Shown here one piece after another: positions 5,268 to 5,339 of a DNA stretch of 5,339 nucleotides; within the stretch, counting starts at the first letter, position 1, and each line of letters starts with the position of its first letter. The notes beneath the pieces are model-generated. The model worked only from the letters and a program-made list of their open reading frames with translations. It searched no databases and was not told the DNA's origin. Source of the DNA: Gammaproteobacteria bacterium (GTDB lineage: Bacteria; Gemmatimonadota; Gemmatimonadetes; Longimicrobiales; Gaopeijiaceae); assembly GCA_024638345.1 (NCBI GenBank), contig JAHEKL010000196.1, positions 1 through 5,339 of the forward strand, written 5' to 3'. A program made the position numbers and the translations under genes.

Positions 5268-5283
5268 CCAAGAGTGTTCTTGG
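5268..5283. repeat. palindrome CCAAGA-GTGT-TCTTGG
   Basis: Perfect 6-bp arms around 4 nt, about 40 bp upstream of a possible GTG start at 5322. Position and symmetry suit an operator, but it could be chance. Confidence 0.3.
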
Positions 5284-5321
5284 CGCAGGGGTCCCTCGAT
5301 TCACGCGCGGGAGCCATATCC

Positions 5322-5339
5322 GTGTCCGCGCGAGTGGTG
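5322..5339 (+). CDS. possible start of a gene running off the window
   Basis: GTG at 5322 opens six codons (M-S-A-R-V-V) to the window end. GGGAG at 5309-5313 sits 8 nt upstream, the same motif and spacing as for the thiolase gene. Too short to say more. Confidence 0.3.

Noticed and set aside
4991..5339. Toxin-antitoxin module with the ribbon-helix-helix-like gene as antitoxin
   Set aside because: No toxin frame overlaps or closely follows; 124 nt of non-coding DNA with hairpins separates it from the next possible start.

Overview
The window is high-GC bacterial chromosomal DNA with tightly packed genes, no mobile elements, no CRISPR and no tRNA or rRNA. Two gene products give weak taxonomic hints: the thiolase is of the mitochondrial ACAA2 type, and the small ribosomal protein S21 has the long basic tail common in Bacteroidota/Gemmatimonadota-like lineages. 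A Gemmatimonadota-type soil or aquatic bacterium is a reasonable guess, but the sequence does not prove it.

Layout. Positions 1-150 hold the last 49 codons of an upstream gene on the + strand. A 3-ketoacyl-CoA thiolase (178-1398) and an NAD-dependent 3-hydroxyacyl-CoA dehydrogenase (1395-2276) follow. They overlap by 4 bases (TTGA) and are surely co-transcribed, probably with the upstream gene 27 nt away. Converging on this operon from the - strand is rpsU (ribosomal protein S21, about 2364-2576). It ends in two stacked hairpins, the distal one a textbook intrinsic terminator (GC stem plus U7) for the - strand. Upstream of rpsU on the same strand is an unrecognised 226-residue protein (2713-3393). 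Divergent from it, across a gap of about 170-320 bp, is an unrecognised protein of about 290-350 residues on the + strand (ending 4607) whose start is unclear. A gene-free, slightly AT-richer stretch (4608-4990) carries a good sigma70-like promoter and a leader of about 105 nt. This leads into a 68-residue protein that looks like a ribbon-helix-helix regulator (4991-5197). The last 140 bp are intergenic, with two small hairpins and a possible GTG start of a new gene at 5322.

How the genes fit together. The dehydrogenase oxidises 3-hydroxyacyl-CoA to 3-ketoacyl-CoA, and the thiolase cleaves that to acetyl-CoA plus a shortened acyl-CoA. Together they are the last two steps of beta-oxidation, or in reverse the first two of butyrate/PHB-type chain building. 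No enoyl-CoA hydratase or acyl-CoA dehydrogenase is in view. The remaining genes are not obviously linked to this pathway. The points most worth a second look are the altered His-loop of the thiolase, the leader of the small ribbon-helix-helix-like gene (where the 5' end of the predicted transcript can pair with the Shine-Dalgarno), and the two unknown proteins.
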